Positions 63,143-64,000 of a stretch of DNA of 64,000 nucleotides are shown here, in pieces (the first letter of the stretch is position 1; each line of letters opens with the position of its first letter). Under the pieces are notes generated by a model. That model was not told where the DNA came from. It searched no databases and saw only the letters and a program-made list of their open reading frames with translations. Source of the DNA: Ooceraea biroi (taxonomy: Eukaryota; Arthropoda; Insecta; Hymenoptera; Formicidae); NCBI RefSeq assembly GCF_003672135.1, contig NC_039510.1, positions 7,378,001 through 7,442,000 on the forward strand, written 5' to 3'. Position numbers and translations under genes: made by a program.

Positions 63143-63481
63143 TGTTACGTTCGGGCGGCAAATTCCGCTCGATACGTGCTCGTCTCACGCTCGTGCCACT
63201 CACAATCACTCGCGCGCTCGCGGAAATAACTCTCGCGTATTATAGCAAAGCGGAAACTTTATTCTAAGGATGTCGGATGTACAATTCGTGCAATTCAGAG
63301 TGGTTCGCGACACGTCCAGCTGGGATCACAGCTGAGCTTCAACTCGTTGTTCCGTCTTGTTTATTCCGTTGCTGCGGAGATGTTGATTCGCCCCGGAGAC
63401 ATCAACTCGCGTCTTCTTTCCAGCTGACTCTCAGCTGTAACGCCCGGCTCTGTACACCGGATGGCCAACCTGGATGTAACA
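63143..63481 (-). repeat. LTR of the deleted element (right)
   Basis: This is the partner of 60924-61258, in direct orientation, beside the primer-binding-site-like segment at 63122-63142. Confidence 0.9.
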
Positions 63482-63505
63482 ATAATAATAATAATAATAA
63501 TAATT
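63479..63505 (+). repeat. TAA trinucleotide microsatellite
   Basis: About eight AAT/ATA units lie directly beyond the right LTR end; the target duplication ATAA is part of it. Confidence 0.85.
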
Positions 63506-63728
63506 TTATAATACTTTAGCAATATCGTGTCACATCATATTAGAAAAAAATATATCTTTATTAATAAATATTATATATTTCATAATAAAATTTATATTTC
63601 GGTGCTAACATAGAAAATAAGATGTGGATTAATATTACGTTTTGTGTTTACAGCATTTCGTTTCTTTTTGAGATCATCGTATTCATACCAGTGAGCTCCA
63701 GATCGCGTATATGTGACACAGTGTCCGC

Positions 63729-63955
63729 CATAGACTTAAAGAATGGACTGCGCGATCCCTCTATTTTTCGTGTACGAAATGAAGTCCTAAAAAATGAGTG
63801 AGACAGCAAATGGCCGCGGACGTTTTCTGTCTCTATCTATCTAATTGCTAGATCCTGACTAGAAAAAGACAGATATTAGCCGCGGACGCTATCTATCCTT
63901 GCACATTTGGGCACACTTTTGTTTTACGTCGCGCAGTCCATACTTTACGTCTATG
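63729..63955. mobile_element. hAT-type MITE with perfect 8-bp target duplication
   Basis: The ends CATAGACTTAAAG...GACTGCGCGA and TCGCGCAGTCC...CGTCTATG are inverted repeats of about 28 bp. GTGTCCGC occurs at 63721-63728 and again at 63956-63963. The 227-bp unit has no coding frame; the inner part also repeats AGCCGCGGACG-type words in inverse order. Confidence 0.85.
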
Positions 63956-64000
63956 GTGTCCGCTATCAGCACTACTAGAAATCATTAATAAGCGAAACTC

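Larger units (their letters stand above)
60924..63481 (-). mobile_element. Internally deleted gypsy-class LTR element with ATAA target duplication
   Basis: Direct LTRs are 60924-61258 and 63143-63481, both starting TGTTACGTTCGGGCGG and ending GGATGTAACA. ATAA flanks both outer ends. The right LTR is preceded (minus-strand sense: followed) by TTTGGGGGCTCGTCCGGGAT, the same kind of primer-binding site as gypsy beta. Only 1.9 kb remains between the LTRs: a 3' region resembling that of gypsy beta (CCTCCGAAGAGGAC, GGGAAAACCCC), a Penelope fragment and a short Gag N-terminus. Most of pol is gone. Confidence 0.85.

Overview
The window is eukaryotic DNA, most likely from an insect nuclear genome; a hymenopteran (probably an ant) is my best inference. 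The basis is the mix of Tc1/mariner DD41D and DD34D, hAT, Penelope-like, copia and gypsy elements, short GT-AG introns of about 60-80 bp, and degenerate CCTAA runs. Apart from two or three small unrecognised ORFs I see no ordinary host gene. The window is a layered deposit of mobile elements beside an endogenous Polinton/Maverick (adintovirus-like) virus block.

Region 1-7.9 kb is one arm of the Maverick-like element. Two genes run leftward (an unknown basic protein and the packaging ATPase). A compact, overlapping rightward cluster encodes a small conserved protein, a phospholipase A2-like protein, a pX-like core protein, an adenain-like protease, a penton-like protein, a 57-residue protein, the double-jelly-roll capsid protein and a conserved unknown. 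Damage is light: single stops and frameshifts. The DNA polymerase and integrase expected in this group are not seen and may lie outside the window. Beyond the cluster are a probable three-exon small gene and two leftward unknown ORFs.

Region 7.9-22.3 kb holds a diverged relative of an LTR-borne gene, DD41D mariners, two inverted pairs of minisatellite arrays that both have 31-bp units (Foldback-like), a Penelope GIY-YIG fragment, and a 6-kb DD41D mariner with long terminal inverted repeats, one of which was hit by an intact-ended hAT element with a perfect 8-bp target duplication.

Region 22.3-40.4 kb starts with a complete 2.8-kb solo LTR that carries its own promoter, intron, gene and polyadenylation signal. 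The start codon of its gene is created only by splicing. A second, inverted copy lies at 32.7-34.3 kb with the same arrangement. Next come an intact mariner (26.2-27.5 kb), and a copia relic (29.2-35.3 kb) broken by a Tc1 element, a Penelope element flanked by inverted copies of its own 3' end, the second LTR and a foldback element. AT-rich foldback and tandem repeats fill 36-40 kb.

Region 40.9-59.5 kb is one leftward gypsy element (alpha) split by three insertions: a second gypsy (beta, with matching LTRs and TSD), a 3.4-kb near-perfect palindrome of an intron-containing DD41D mariner, and a 4.7-kb unclassified element with terminal inverted repeats. Region 59.5-64 kb has another foldback, an internally deleted LTR element with a Penelope fragment inside, and a hAT-type MITE with an 8-bp TSD.
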